NCBI RefSeq assembly: GCF_044372965.1
Contig: NZ_JBILQX010000047.1
Span: forward strand, 1-22,069
Length of the DNA: 22,069 nucleotides
Reading direction: 5' to 3'
Origin: Elstera sp044372965
GTDB lineage: Bacteria; Pseudomonadota; Alphaproteobacteria; Elsterales; Elsteraceae
Within the stretch, counting starts at the first letter, position 1; every line of letters starts with the position of its first letter. The position numbers and the translations under genes are program-made. Of this stretch, positions 14,791 to 22,069 are shown piece after piece. Below the pieces are notes generated by a model. The model was not told the DNA's origin and did no database searches. It saw only the letters and a list, made by a program, of their open reading frames with translations.

Positions 14791-15066
14791 ATGGGGCGGT
14801 ATACTGGACCGGGCAATAAGCCCGAGATCCTGATCGAACCGGGAACTGGCCCGTATCGGCGGCGGCAGCCGGGCGGTTTGGGTCAGATCGTGCGGATTAT
14901 TCTCGGCTTCTGCGTTCTTGCGGCGGTGATCGCTGGGGCCCTGCTGCTGGTGGCGAGCTTTTTCACGGTTCTGGCGTTTGTAGTGCCGGTTTTGTTGGTT
15001 GGGGGGCTGATTTTTGCCCTGGTCAATCGCAACCGGCTGCGCACGATCATCATTCGGCGTCGATAG
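14791..15066 (+). CDS. Small two-helix membrane protein
   Basis: 91 residues, not recognised. An AGGAG 8-9 bases before the ATG supports expression. Residues 1-30 are hydrophilic with several Gly, Pro and Arg; two hydrophobic segments follow (about 33-54 and 57-77) with a very short connection; the C-terminus is strongly basic, N-R-N-R-L-R-T-I-I-I-R-R-R, so both ends are probably cytoplasmic. It lies 41 bases after the sugar transferase and 20 bases before the amidotransferase-like gene, likely on the same transcript. Confidence 0.7.
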   Translation: MGRYTGPGNKPEILIEPGTGPYRRRQPGGLGQIVRIILGFCVLAAVIAGALLLVASFFTVLAFVVPVLLVGGLIFALVNRNRLRTIIIRRR

Positions 15067-15086
15067 CGGTTAGGAGAGAGCGTTTC

Positions 15087-15878
15087 ATGGCCCCACGTCG
15101 CGTTACGAGCCCCGTTCCCCGCCCGCCGCTGATTGGCGTGACGGCCTGTATTCGCACGGTCGATGGCAGCCGAACGCATACGGTGGGCGAGAAGTATATT
15201 CGCGGCGTCACCGATGGTCTTGGCGGCTTGCCCTTTCTCATTCCGGCTCTGGGGGACGATCTCGATATCGGCTCGGTCGTCGGGTGCCTTGATGGCTTGC
15301 TGATCACGGGCAGTCTTTCAAATGTCGAGCCACATTTGTACGGGGGCGACCCGTCGGTTCCCGGTACGCTGCACGATCCCGCCCGCGATGCGACCGTCAT
15401 GCCGCTGATGATTACCGCGCTGACGGCAGGTATTCCGCTATTGGCGATTTGCCGAGGGCATCAGGAACTGAATGTCGCGCTGGGCGGCACGCTGCATCAG
15501 CGCGTTCACGAGCAGCCGGGGCGGCTGGATCACCGGGCACCGGGCGCGACCGATCTCGACATCGAATATGGCCCGTCGCACCCGGTCACGCTCACCGAAG
15601 GCGGGTTGTTCCAGCAGCTCAATGGCGGCGAGCGGCGGCTGACGGTCAATTCTCTCCACTGGCAGGCCATCGACCGGTTGGCCGATGGCCTGGATGTGGA
15701 AGCCGTGGCCGACGATGGCACCATCGAAGCCGTGCGCGTGACCCGGACCGAAAGTTTCGCGGCGTCGGTCCAGTGGCATCCGGAATTCAAAGTGCGCGAA
15801 AACCCGTTTTCGCTGGCGCTGTTTGGGGCATTTGGCGAGGCCGCGCGCGCCTATGCGGGCACGCGGCGGCGTACGTAA
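15087..15878 (+). CDS. Gamma-glutamyl-GABA hydrolase (PuuD, peptidase C26) family protein
   Basis: 263 residues, normal length. This class I glutamine-amidotransferase-like hydrolase cleaves gamma-glutamyl bonds, for example gamma-glutamyl-GABA in putrescine breakdown. Evidence: P-P-L-I-G-V-T-A-C near the start, D-G-L-L-I-T-G-S-L-S-N-V-E-P, the nucleophile elbow A-I-C-R-G-H-Q-E-L-N-V-A-L-G-G-T-L-H-Q with C122, the helper motif V-N-S-L-H-W-Q-A-I, and the rest of the triad in Q-W-H-P-E-F (H231, E233). TAGGAGAG before the ATG supports the start. No other putrescine genes are visible here, so the real substrate is uncertain. Confidence 0.9.
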   Translation: MAPRRVTSPVPRPPLIGVTACIRTVDGSRTHTVGEKYIRGVTDGLGGLPFLIPALGDDLDIGSVVGCLDGLLITGSLSNVEPHLYGGDPSVPGTLHDPARDATVMPLMITALTAGIPLLAICRGHQELNVALGGTLHQRVHEQPGRLDHRAPGATDLDIEYGPSHPVTLTEGGLFQQLNGGERRLTVNSLHWQAIDRLADGLDVEAVADDGTIEAVRVTRTESFAASVQWHPEFKVRENPFSLALFGAFGEAARAYAGTRRRT

Positions 15879-15894
15879 TGGGCGCTGCTGCGGG

Positions 15895-16707
15895 ATGATT
15901 GCGCTGGCTTTTTGTAAGAGTGTGGTGAAGCGCTTTTCGCAAGAGAAAGTGGCCATTCTTGCGGGCTCACTCGCCTTCACGACACTTTTAACATTGGTGC
16001 CGCTCGCGATTTTGGTCTTTGGCGTCGCGGCCCGCTTCGATGGCATCGGCGATTGGATCGGGCAGGCGCGCGGTATGATCGTGAGCAGCTTCGTGCCGGG
16101 GGTCGGCGATACGGTCGATCTGCAATTGACCACCTTCATCAGTAATGCGGCCTCCTTGCCGAGTTTTCTGCTCCCCGCTTTGGGCGTGTCGGTGTTTCTG
16201 CTGCTGCTCGAAATCGAAACCTCGTTTAACGCCATTTGGCGGACCGACCGACATTGGTCCTGGGCAGTCCGGTTTTTGGCCTTTATCGCCACCGTCATAA
16301 CGTTGCCGCTGCTGGCGGCGGCGAGTGGTTGGGCGGTGGGAACGCAGGTTTTGGGCGGCAATGATCCTTGGGTTGCCGGGGTGCGTCATAGCGTGACGCC
16401 GTTGATCGGCTTTATCGCCTTCTTCTTCATGTTCACGGTCTTTCCCGCCCGGCGCGTTCATATGGGAGCAAGTGCGATTGGTGCCAGTGTCGCAGCCCTT
16501 GCGCTGACCGTCGCCAAATGGATTTTTGTCTGGTATATCGCCGCCGCGCCGATCCAGAATATGATCTACGGGGCCTTGGCGGCCTTGCCCTTGCTGCAGC
16601 TTTGGGTGTTCATCCTCTGGGTCCTTATTCTCCTCGGGGGCACCGTTGCGGCCGAGGCACAGGATTGGTTCGAGGCGCGCGGCCAACCCGTGGTTTCGGG
16701 TGGCTGA
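15895..16707 (+). CDS. YihY/BrkB family inner-membrane protein
   Basis: 270 residues from ATG 15895, which is 16 bases after the stop of the previous gene. An in-frame ATG at 15823 would overlap that gene and adds Arg-rich residues typical of a shadow. Six hydrophobic segments are seen. Family motifs: F-S-Q-E-K-V-A-I-L-A-G-S-L-A-F-T-T-L-L-T-L-V-P-L, the E-x-x-F-N-A-I-W-R-T-D-R block (typical sequence is F-N-x-I-W), and P-I-Q-N-M-I-Y-G-A-L-A-A-L-P-L-L-Q-L-W-V-F-I-L-W near the end. The transported molecule is unknown, and it was long misnamed ribonuclease BN. ccmC starts 22 bases after its stop. Confidence 0.88.
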   Translation: MIALAFCKSVVKRFSQEKVAILAGSLAFTTLLTLVPLAILVFGVAARFDGIGDWIGQARGMIVSSFVPGVGDTVDLQLTTFISNAASLPSFLLPALGVSVFLLLLEIETSFNAIWRTDRHWSWAVRFLAFIATVITLPLLAAASGWAVGTQVLGGNDPWVAGVRHSVTPLIGFIAFFFMFTVFPARRVHMGASAIGASVAALALTVAKWIFVWYIAAAPIQNMIYGALAALPLLQLWVFILWVLILLGGTVAAEAQDWFEARGQPVVSGG

Positions 16708-16729
16708 AGGCAGTGGGGGAAGGGCTTTT

Positions 16730-17443
16730 ATGCACCGTTTTGCCAATCCGGCACGGTTTCAGCGCTTAGCGCGGCGGGTTTTGCCGTTTTCTGCCGGAGC
16801 GACGGTTCTGTTTCTGGCGCTCGGGCTCTATTTTGCGCTGTTCAACTCCCCCGCCGATTATCAGCAGGGCGAGACCGTGCGGATTATGTACATCCATGTT
16901 CCCGCCGCCTGGATGAGCCTGTTCGTCTATGCCTCGATGGCGCTTTCCAGCGCAGTGGCCTTGATCTGGCGGCATCCGCTGGCTGAATTGGCGACGCGGG
17001 CGGCGGCGGTGCCGGGGGCGGCGTTTACGGCGCTGTGCTTGGTGACGGGGTCGCTGTGGGGCCAGCCGATGTGGGGCACTTGGTGGGTGTGGGACGCGCG
17101 CCTGACCTCCGTGCTCGTGCTCTTCTTCCTCTATTTGGGCTATATCGCTCTGGTTGATGCGTTCGACGATCCCGAACGGGGCGGCAAAGCCGGGGCGATC
17201 TTGGCGCTCGTCGGCGCGGTTAATCTGCCGATCATCAAATTCTCGGTCGATTGGTGGAACACGCTGCACCAACCCGCGAGCGTGCTGCGGATGGGCGGCC
17301 CGTCGATGGATGACACGATGCTGCGCCCGCTGTTGCTGATGGCCCTCGGGTTCACCTTTTTTTTCGTCACGTTACTGCTGCTGCGCCTTGAAACCGCCCT
17401 GCTGGACCGCAAAATCCGAGCGGCAGAGGAGCGGCTATCGTGA
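16730..17443 (+). CDS. ccmC: Haem exporter/handling protein CcmC
   Basis: 237 residues, six predicted membrane helices. CcmC presents haem to CcmE at the periplasmic face. The WWD domain is W-G-T-W-W-V-W-D at 115-122, with flanking haem-ligand histidines H56 (Y-I-H-V-P-A-A-W) and H180 (T-L-H-Q-P-A-S). GGGGGAAGGG lies just upstream of the ATG. The stop TGA shares GTGA with the ccmD GTG start (17440-17443). ccmA and ccmB are not directly upstream. Confidence 0.96.
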   Translation: MHRFANPARFQRLARRVLPFSAGATVLFLALGLYFALFNSPADYQQGETVRIMYIHVPAAWMSLFVYASMALSSAVALIWRHPLAELATRAAAVPGAAFTALCLVTGSLWGQPMWGTWWVWDARLTSVLVLFFLYLGYIALVDAFDDPERGGKAGAILALVGAVNLPIIKFSVDWWNTLHQPASVLRMGGPSMDDTMLRPLLLMALGFTFFFVTLLLLRLETALLDRKIRAAEERLS

Positions 17444-17595
17444 GTGATTTTTGGGCTATGGGCGGCTATGCCGTCTTTGTGTGGACCTCCTACGGGCTGG
17501 CCGCCGTTACCCTGGGCGGGCTGATTGGGTTGACGCTGTGGCAACGGCGGGTGGCGCGCGCGCGCTGGAGCAGCCTTAAGGAAGCCAAGCAATGA
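17440..17595 (+). CDS. ccmD: Haem exporter subunit CcmD
   Basis: 51 codons from GTG 17440 to TGA 17595. The protein begins M-S-D-F-W-A-M-G-G-Y-A-V-F-V-W-T-S-Y-G-L, the family signature (F-x-x-M-G-G-Y-x-x-Y/F-V-W-x-x-Y), then one membrane helix (about 19-34) and a basic tail (Q-R-R-V-A-R-A-R). CcmD helps release holo-CcmE from CcmABC. It overlaps ccmC by GTGA and ccmE by ATGA; GAGGAG lies before the start. Confidence 0.93.
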   Translation: MSDFWAMGGYAVFVWTSYGLAAVTLGGLIGLTLWQRRVARARWSSLKEAKQ

Positions 17596-18068
17596 GCCTT
17601 ACCTCTCGCGCCAAAACCGCCAAACGCCGCCGCCTCTGGGCTGTCGTGGCCGGGCTTGCCGGATTGGGCGTTGCAACCGCGCTGATCCTCACAGCTTTCT
17701 CCGACAATCTCGTGTTTTTCCGCACGCCGAGCGATATCGCTGCCGGAAAAGTAGAGCTGGAACGACGTTTCCGCCTCGGTGGCCTGGTCGAGAATGGCTC
17801 GCTCCAACGCCAAAGCGACGGCACGACAATGCTATTCCGCGTCACCGATACGGCGCAAAGCGTGACCGTAACCTATAATGGCGTGCTGCCCGATTTGTTC
17901 CGCGAGGGGCAAGGCGTGGTCGCCGAAGGCAGCCTGAACCGCCAGGGCCTCTTCGTTGCCCGCGAAGTGCTGGCCAAGCACGATGAAAACTACATGCCGA
18001 AAGAGGTTGCGGAAGCGCTCAAAGCCTCGGGGCAGTGGAAACCGGGAACCTCTCCCGCGCCGAAATAG
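17592..18068 (+). CDS. ccmE: Cytochrome c maturation haem chaperone CcmE
   Basis: 158 residues. One N-terminal anchor (about 15-36) follows the basic R-A-K-T-A-K-R-R-R. A periplasmic OB-fold beta-barrel contains V-T-V-x-Y-N-G-V-L-P-D-L-F-R-E-G-Q-G-V-V-A-E-G. The haem-binding H-x-x-x-Y is H130-D-E-N-Y134, in A-K-H-D-E-N-Y-M-P-K-E, where the His binds haem covalently. AAGGAA before the ATG lies inside ccmD. ccmF begins nine bases after the stop. Confidence 0.97.
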   Translation: MSLTSRAKTAKRRRLWAVVAGLAGLGVATALILTAFSDNLVFFRTPSDIAAGKVELERRFRLGGLVENGSLQRQSDGTTMLFRVTDTAQSVTVTYNGVLPDLFREGQGVVAEGSLNRQGLFVAREVLAKHDENYMPKEVAEALKASGQWKPGTSPAPK

Positions 18069-18077
18069 GATAAAGAC

Positions 18078-20045
18078 ATGCTGATCGAACTCGGTCATTA
18101 CGCACTGATTATGGCGGGGGTGCTGGCGGCGCTCCAGGCCGGGTTCGGGCTGTTCGGCGCGCAGCGGCGCGACGGTTTCCTGATGGACTTCAGCGGCAGC
18201 GCGGCGCTGGCGCAAACGCTGGGCTGTCTCATCGCTTTCGGCGCGCTGATGCACGCTTACGTCACCTCCGATTTTTCGGTGCAGAACGTCTGGCAAAACA
18301 GCCACGCCGATAAGCCGCTGCTCTATAAGATCACCGGCGTTTGGGGCAATCACGAAGGCTCGATGCTGCTGTGGATCACCGTCATGGCGCTGTTCGGGGC
18401 GGCGGTGGCCCTTGCTGGGGGGCGCATGCCCGCGACGTTGCGCGCCCGCGTGCTGGGGCTTCAGGCGTTGATCTCCTTAGGGTTTTACGCTTTCGTGCTG
18501 CTGACCTCGAATCCCTTCGCGCGCCTTGCCGAAGCGCCGATTGAGGGGCGCGGCCTAAACCCGCTGCTGCAAGACCCTGGCCTCGCCTTCCATCCGCCGC
18601 TGCTTTATTTGGGCTATGTCGGCACCTCGCTGACCTTCTCCTTCGCGCTGGCCGCTTTGTTGGAACGCCGAGTCGATCCCGCGTGGGCGCGCTGGGTGCG
18701 GCCCTGGGCGCTTGCATCGTGGATTTTCCTAACCCTGGGCATCGCGCTCGGGAGTTGGTGGGCCTATTACGAATTGGGCTGGGGCGGCTGGTGGTTCTGG
18801 GACCCGGTGGAGAATGCCTCGCTGATGCCCTGGCTCGCGGCAACGGCGCTGCTGCACTCGGCCATCGTGGTGGAGAAGCGCGACAGTCTGAAGCGGTGGA
18901 CGGTGCTGCTGGCGATTATCGCCTTTGCCTTCTCGATCCTCGGCACCTTCCTGGTGCGCTCGGGCGTGATTACCTCGGTGCATGCTTTCGCCAATGATCC
19001 GACGCGCGGGGCCTTCATTCTCGCGCTGTTGGCGGTAATCGTCGGCGGGGCGCTTATCCTTTATGCCCTGCGCGCGGGGTCGCTCGACGGCGGCGGGCTG
19101 TTCGCGCCGGTTAGCCGGGAAGGCGCGCTGATTCTCAATAACGTGCTGCTGGCGGTGGCGCTGGTCACGGTGTTTCTTGGCACGCTCTACCCGATGTTTC
19201 TGGAGGCGATGGGCCTCGGCACCGTCACGGTCGGCAATCCCTATTATCAGGCAACCTTCATTCCGCTGCTGATCCCGCTGGTGCTGGTGATGGCGGCGGG
19301 GCCGCTGATTCCGTGGAAGCGGGCGGATGTGCTGAGTATTCTGATGCGCTTGCGCGTGGCGGCGGTGCTGGCGCTGGCCGCCGCCGGGGTCGCCTATGCC
19401 TGGGGCGAAGGCGGGCCGATTCTCGCGCCCATCGGCATTTTCTGCGGCTGCTGGTTGATCTTTGGGGCGGCGACCGATCTTGTCGACCGTTTGCGCGGCC
19501 CGAACCCCTGGGCACGCTGGCGGGGATTGCCGCGCAGTGCTTTGGGGGCGGTCATCGCCCACGCCGGGCTTGGTATCAGCATCATCGGCATGAGCGGCGA
19601 TCTGTGGCAGCAGGATTCGATCCGCGCCCTCACCCCCGGCCAGAGCATGAGCATCGCCGGGTTCGAGTTGACCCTCGATAAAGTCGAACCCGTCCAGGGG
19701 CCGAACTTCATCGCCGAACGGGCCACGGTCACGATCCGCAGCGATGGGAAGATTATCGCCACGGCCACCCCGTCGCGCCGCAAATTCAACCGCCCGCCGA
19801 TGACGACCAGCGAAACCGCCATTCGTACCAATGGGCTGCGCGACCTCTATCTGGCCCTGGGCGAGCGCGACGCTCAAACCGGGGCCTATGCCTTGCGCGT
19901 CTATTACAATCCTTTGGTGCCGTGGATTTGGGGCGGCGCGATGGTGATGTCGCTCGGCGGCGCGATTTCCTTGGCGGATCGGCGCTTGCGCTTCGGCGTG
20001 GCGCAGACCCGCGCCGCGCGTCCGCGCGTGGGAGCCTCCGCATGA
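18078..20045 (+). CDS. ccmF: Cytochrome c haem lyase subunit CcmF
   Basis: 655 residues, normal length, about 15 membrane helices. CcmF forms the haem lyase with CcmH/CcmI and attaches haem to apocytochrome c. The WWD motif is W-G-G-W-W-F-W-D at 235-242, followed by P-V-E-N-A-S-L-M-P-W. Conserved histidines are seen at 172 (A-F-H-P-P-L-L-Y), 260 (L-L-H-S-A-I-V) and 302 (V-H-A-F-A). AGGA before the ATG. The stop overlaps the ccmG start as ATGA (20042-20045). Confidence 0.97.
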   Translation: MLIELGHYALIMAGVLAALQAGFGLFGAQRRDGFLMDFSGSAALAQTLGCLIAFGALMHAYVTSDFSVQNVWQNSHADKPLLYKITGVWGNHEGSMLLWITVMALFGAAVALAGGRMPATLRARVLGLQALISLGFYAFVLLTSNPFARLAEAPIEGRGLNPLLQDPGLAFHPPLLYLGYVGTSLTFSFALAALLERRVDPAWARWVRPWALASWIFLTLGIALGSWWAYYELGWGGWWFWDPVENASLMPWLAATALLHSAIVVEKRDSLKRWTVLLAIIAFAFSILGTFLVRSGVITSVHAFANDPTRGAFILALLAVIVGGALILYALRAGSLDGGGLFAPVSREGALILNNVLLAVALVTVFLGTLYPMFLEAMGLGTVTVGNPYYQATFIPLLIPLVLVMAAGPLIPWKRADVLSILMRLRVAAVLALAAAGVAYAWGEGGPILAPIGIFCGCWLIFGAATDLVDRLRGPNPWARWRGLPRSALGAVIAHAGLGISIIGMSGDLWQQDSIRALTPGQSMSIAGFELTLDKVEPVQGPNFIAERATVTIRSDGKIIATATPSRRKFNRPPMTTSETAIRTNGLRDLYLALGERDAQTGAYALRVYYNPLVPWIWGGAMVMSLGGAISLADRRLRFGVAQTRAARPRVGASA

Positions 20046-20587
20046 ACCGCTGGGGATTGGCGGCGCTGCCGTTGGTGGTGCTGGCCGTGCTGCTGGGGTA
20101 TTTCGGCCTGCGCCTCACCGATGGCGGCGACCGCGCATTGCCGAGTACGCTAATCGACCGGCCCGTGCCGCCCACCGATCTACCTAGTCTACGCGCCGAG
20201 GACGTGCCGTTGACCGATGCCGAGATTAAGGCGCTCGCCGCAAAAGCGCCGCTGCTGGTCAACGTCTTCGCCTCTTGGTGCGTGCCGTGCCGGGCGGAGC
20301 ATCCGTTTTTGATGGACCTCAAAAAGCAGGGCGTGACCGTCATCGGTCTCAATCAGCGCGATAAGCCGGAGAATGCGAAAGCTTTCCTCGCGGCCCTGGG
20401 CGATCCGTTCGCGCGCATCGGTGTCGATGCCAAGGGCACCGCCTCGCTCGAATGGGGCGTTTACGGCGTGCCGGAGACTTTCGTCATCGACCGGGCGGGC
20501 AAAATCCGCTACCGCCACGTTGGGGCGATTGACGCCGAGGTGCTGGAAAAGACCCTGCGCCCGCTGCTGAAGAGTCTCGCCTCGTGA
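20042..20587 (+). CDS. ccmG: Thiol:disulfide interchange protein CcmG (DsbE)
   Basis: 181 residues from ATG 20042, with GGGAG before it. The frame is open from 19922, but that part lies inside ccmF. An N-terminal anchor (about 3-22) precedes a periplasmic thioredoxin fold with W-C-V-P-C (C80, C83) and the cis-Pro motif Y-G-V-P-E-T-F. It reduces the cysteine pair of apocytochromes c before haem attachment. It overlaps ccmF (ATGA) and ccmH (GTGA). Confidence 0.95.
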   Translation: MNRWGLAALPLVVLAVLLGYFGLRLTDGGDRALPSTLIDRPVPPTDLPSLRAEDVPLTDAEIKALAAKAPLLVNVFASWCVPCRAEHPFLMDLKKQGVTVIGLNQRDKPENAKAFLAALGDPFARIGVDAKGTASLEWGVYGVPETFVIDRAGKIRYRHVGAIDAEVLEKTLRPLLKSLAS

Positions 20588-21039
20588 TTCGCCGTCTCGC
20601 CCTTGCGCTGGTGCTGCTCGCGGGTCCGCTCGCCGCGATCGGCCCCGACGAAATTCTGCCCGATCCGGCAATGGAGGCGCGGGCCCGCGCCCTCTCCCGT
20701 CAATTGCGCTGCCTCGTCTGCCAAACCGAATCCATTGATGATTCGAGCGCGGAGTTAGCGCGCGATCTGCGCCTGCTCGTCCGCCGTCGTCTGGTCGCGG
20801 GCGATAGCGATGCGGCGGTGCTGGACTATGTTCATACCCGCTACGGCGATTATGTGCTGATGCGCCCACCCGTGTCGGACCGCACGGCGTTGCTCTGGTT
20901 CGGGCCGTTCCTGCTGCTGATCGGGGTCGGCGGCTTGCTGGTGATCCGGGCGCGCCGCACCAACACCCGTCCTGCTGCGCCTGCGCCGCTCACCGAGGCC
21001 GAACGGGCGCGATTACGGAACCTGGAGACCGAACAGTGA
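20584..21039 (+). CDS. ccmH: Cytochrome c-type biogenesis protein CcmH (CcmL/Cyc2 type)
   Basis: 151 residues, GTG start in overlap with the ccmG stop. A signal peptide ending A-A-I-G is followed by the periplasmic thiol domain L-R-C-L-V-C-Q with C43 and C46 (C-x-x-C), S-I-D-D-S, A-x-D-L-R-x-L-V-R, and Y-G-D-Y-V-L-M-R-P-P. One C-terminal membrane helix (about 102-122) ends with R-A-R-R. The length fits the single-domain form; the TPR part is the separate ccmI downstream. Confidence 0.95.
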   Translation: MIRRLALALVLLAGPLAAIGPDEILPDPAMEARARALSRQLRCLVCQTESIDDSSAELARDLRLLVRRRLVAGDSDAAVLDYVHTRYGDYVLMRPPVSDRTALLWFGPFLLLIGVGGLLVIRARRTNTRPAAPAPLTEAERARLRNLETEQ

Positions 21040-22069
21040 GCCTCTTGGTTGCGATTCTTCTGCTGTCGGCGGGGATGGCCCTGCTCATGCTGCTCCCCCT
21101 GGTTCGCCGCGCCCCCGCCGACGCGCGGGAGGCCCCGCTGGTGCTCTACCGCGATCAATTGGCCGAGCTTGACCGCGAGCATGAAGGCGGTCGTTTGACC
21201 GATGCGGCGCTTGCGGCGGCGAAGGTGGAACTGCAACGCCGCCTCCTTCAGAGCGATAAGGCGGGGATGCGTGCCGTCTCCTGGGTGCCGCGCAAGGCTT
21301 TGGCGGTGCCGATTGTGGCGCTGGTGATGGCGGTGCCGCTGGCGCTCTATCTCTCGCTCGGGCAGCCGGGGCAAAAGGATTTGCCGATTTCGGCGCGCAC
21401 GGAAGAAGTCGCGCCGCTGAAAGCCGTCGCCGCCGCGATTGTCGAGGCGCGCGAGGCGTTGAGCCGCGACCCCGCTCAGCCAATGGCCTGGCTGCGCCTT
21501 GCGGGCCTATTGCTCCAGCGTGACGAAACTCAAGAGGCGGTGAACCTGTTGGCCGGGGCACGCGAGCGCTTTCCAGGCCTTGCCGTGTTCCCCTCGGCCC
21601 AAGGCGAAGCGTTGATGCGCGCCGGGCAGGGGCTGATTACCGGGGAGGCGGAAGCGGCGTTTCGCTCCGCCCTAGCGCTCGACCCGCAAGACGCCCGCGC
21701 CCGCTATTTCCTCGCCCTTGCCGCCGAACAGCGCGGTGCCCCAGCGGACGCTTTACGCGATCTCGAAGCCCTTCTGGCCGATGGTCCAGCGGATGCGCCC
21801 TGGCGCACGACCGTCGCCGCCGCGCAAGCCCGGCTGCGCACGGCGCTCGGTCTGCCGCCCGTCGCCGACAGGTCTATCGAGACCGACCCGCAAACAACCG
21901 ACCCGCAAACTCAGGCGATGATTCGCGCGATGGTCGACGGGCTGGCCGCGCGGCTGGCCCAATCCCCTGACGATCTGGCTGGCTGGCAGCGCTTGGCGCG
22001 GGCGCGCGAAGTTCTGGGGGAAACAGAGGCTGCAATTGCCGCTCATCGCCAAATTGTACGCCTAGCACC
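21036..22069 (+). CDS. ccmI: Cytochrome c maturation protein CcmI (partial, no stop in window)
   Basis: 344 codons plus two bases from GTG 21036, still open at the window edge. The start overlaps the ccmH stop as GTGA (21036-21039), with GGAG upstream. A first helix (2-22), a cytoplasmic charged loop with L-V-L-Y-R-D-Q-L-A-E-L-D-R-E (typical of CcmI), a second helix (about 88-107), and a periplasmic part with TPR-like repeats, for example A-W-L-R-L-A-G-L-L-L-Q-R-D-E-T-Q-E-A and F-R-S-A-L-A-L-D-P-Q-D-A-R-A-R-Y-F-L-A. It binds the C-terminus of apocytochrome c and delivers it to CcmF/H. Confidence 0.93.
   Translation, partial: MSLLVAILLLSAGMALLMLLPLVRRAPADAREAPLVLYRDQLAELDREHEGGRLTDAALAAAKVELQRRLLQSDKAGMRAVSWVPRKALAVPIVALVMAVPLALYLSLGQPGQKDLPISARTEEVAPLKAVAAAIVEAREALSRDPAQPMAWLRLAGLLLQRDETQEAVNLLAGARERFPGLAVFPSAQGEALMRAGQGLITGEAEAAFRSALALDPQDARARYFLALAAEQRGAPADALRDLEALLADGPADAPWRTTVAAAQARLRTALGLPPVADRSIETDPQTTDPQTQAMIRAMVDGLAARLAQSPDDLAGWQRLARAREVLGETEAAIAAHRQIVRLA

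Noticed and set aside
15438..16361. 307-codon frame antisense to the PuuD-like and YihY genes
   Set aside because: It spans two clear genes on the other strand and shows no domain.
1..22069. CRISPR arrays, tRNA or rRNA genes, transposases, prophage, toxin-antitoxin pairs
   Set aside because: No spaced direct repeats, cloverleaf-like segments or matching protein motifs were seen on either strand.

Overview
The window reads as chromosomal DNA of a high-GC Gram-negative alphaproteobacterium, most likely in or near the Rhodospirillales. The basis is the DUF3576 lipoprotein gene next to leuS, lptE and holA, a small alphaproteobacterial-type porin, a full cytochrome c maturation operon, and a GC-rich nested palindromic repeat of the kind I associate with this group. 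The taxonomic call is inference from gene content, not a search. No tRNA, rRNA, CRISPR array, prophage or transposase gene is visible.

Layout. 1-3078 is on the minus strand: the first 36 codons of a GNAT acetyltransferase, an outer-membrane porin with a recognisable promoter, and a two-gene unit (Ala/Pro-rich hypothetical, then a VOC-fold protein). 3375-9684 is on the plus strand: yggS coupled to an atypical winged-helix regulator, then DUF3576 lipoprotein - leuS - lptE - holA. A palindromic element of about 190 bp sits exactly at the leuS/lptE junction and appears to form the 5' end of lptE. 9702-11423 is a detoxification-like locus: a GST, an NTF2-fold protein and a 4-oxalocrotonate tautomerase homologue on the minus strand, with a divergent HxlR regulator. 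An alpha/beta hydrolase lipoprotein follows (minus, 11420-12274).

From 12467 to the right edge everything is on the plus strand: a PilZ protein, an undecaprenyl-phosphate sugar transferase that starts exopolysaccharide synthesis, a small two-helix membrane protein, a class I glutamine-amidotransferase-like hydrolase (PuuD/C26 family), a YihY/BrkB membrane protein, and then ccmC-ccmD-ccmE-ccmF-ccmG-ccmH-ccmI. The last gene runs off the right edge.

How the genes work together. The ccm genes form one translationally coupled unit. CcmC loads haem onto CcmE, CcmD assists its release, CcmF/H/I ligate haem to reduced apocytochrome c, and CcmG keeps the cysteines reduced. ccmA and ccmB are not present upstream. 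PilZ next to the sugar transferase suggests c-di-GMP control of polysaccharide production. LptE belongs to the LPS export machine, LeuRS to translation and HolA to the replicase clamp loader, so that cluster is a housekeeping operon. I see no convincing new defence or mobile system. The most unusual feature is the palindromic element whose reading frame stays open into lptE.
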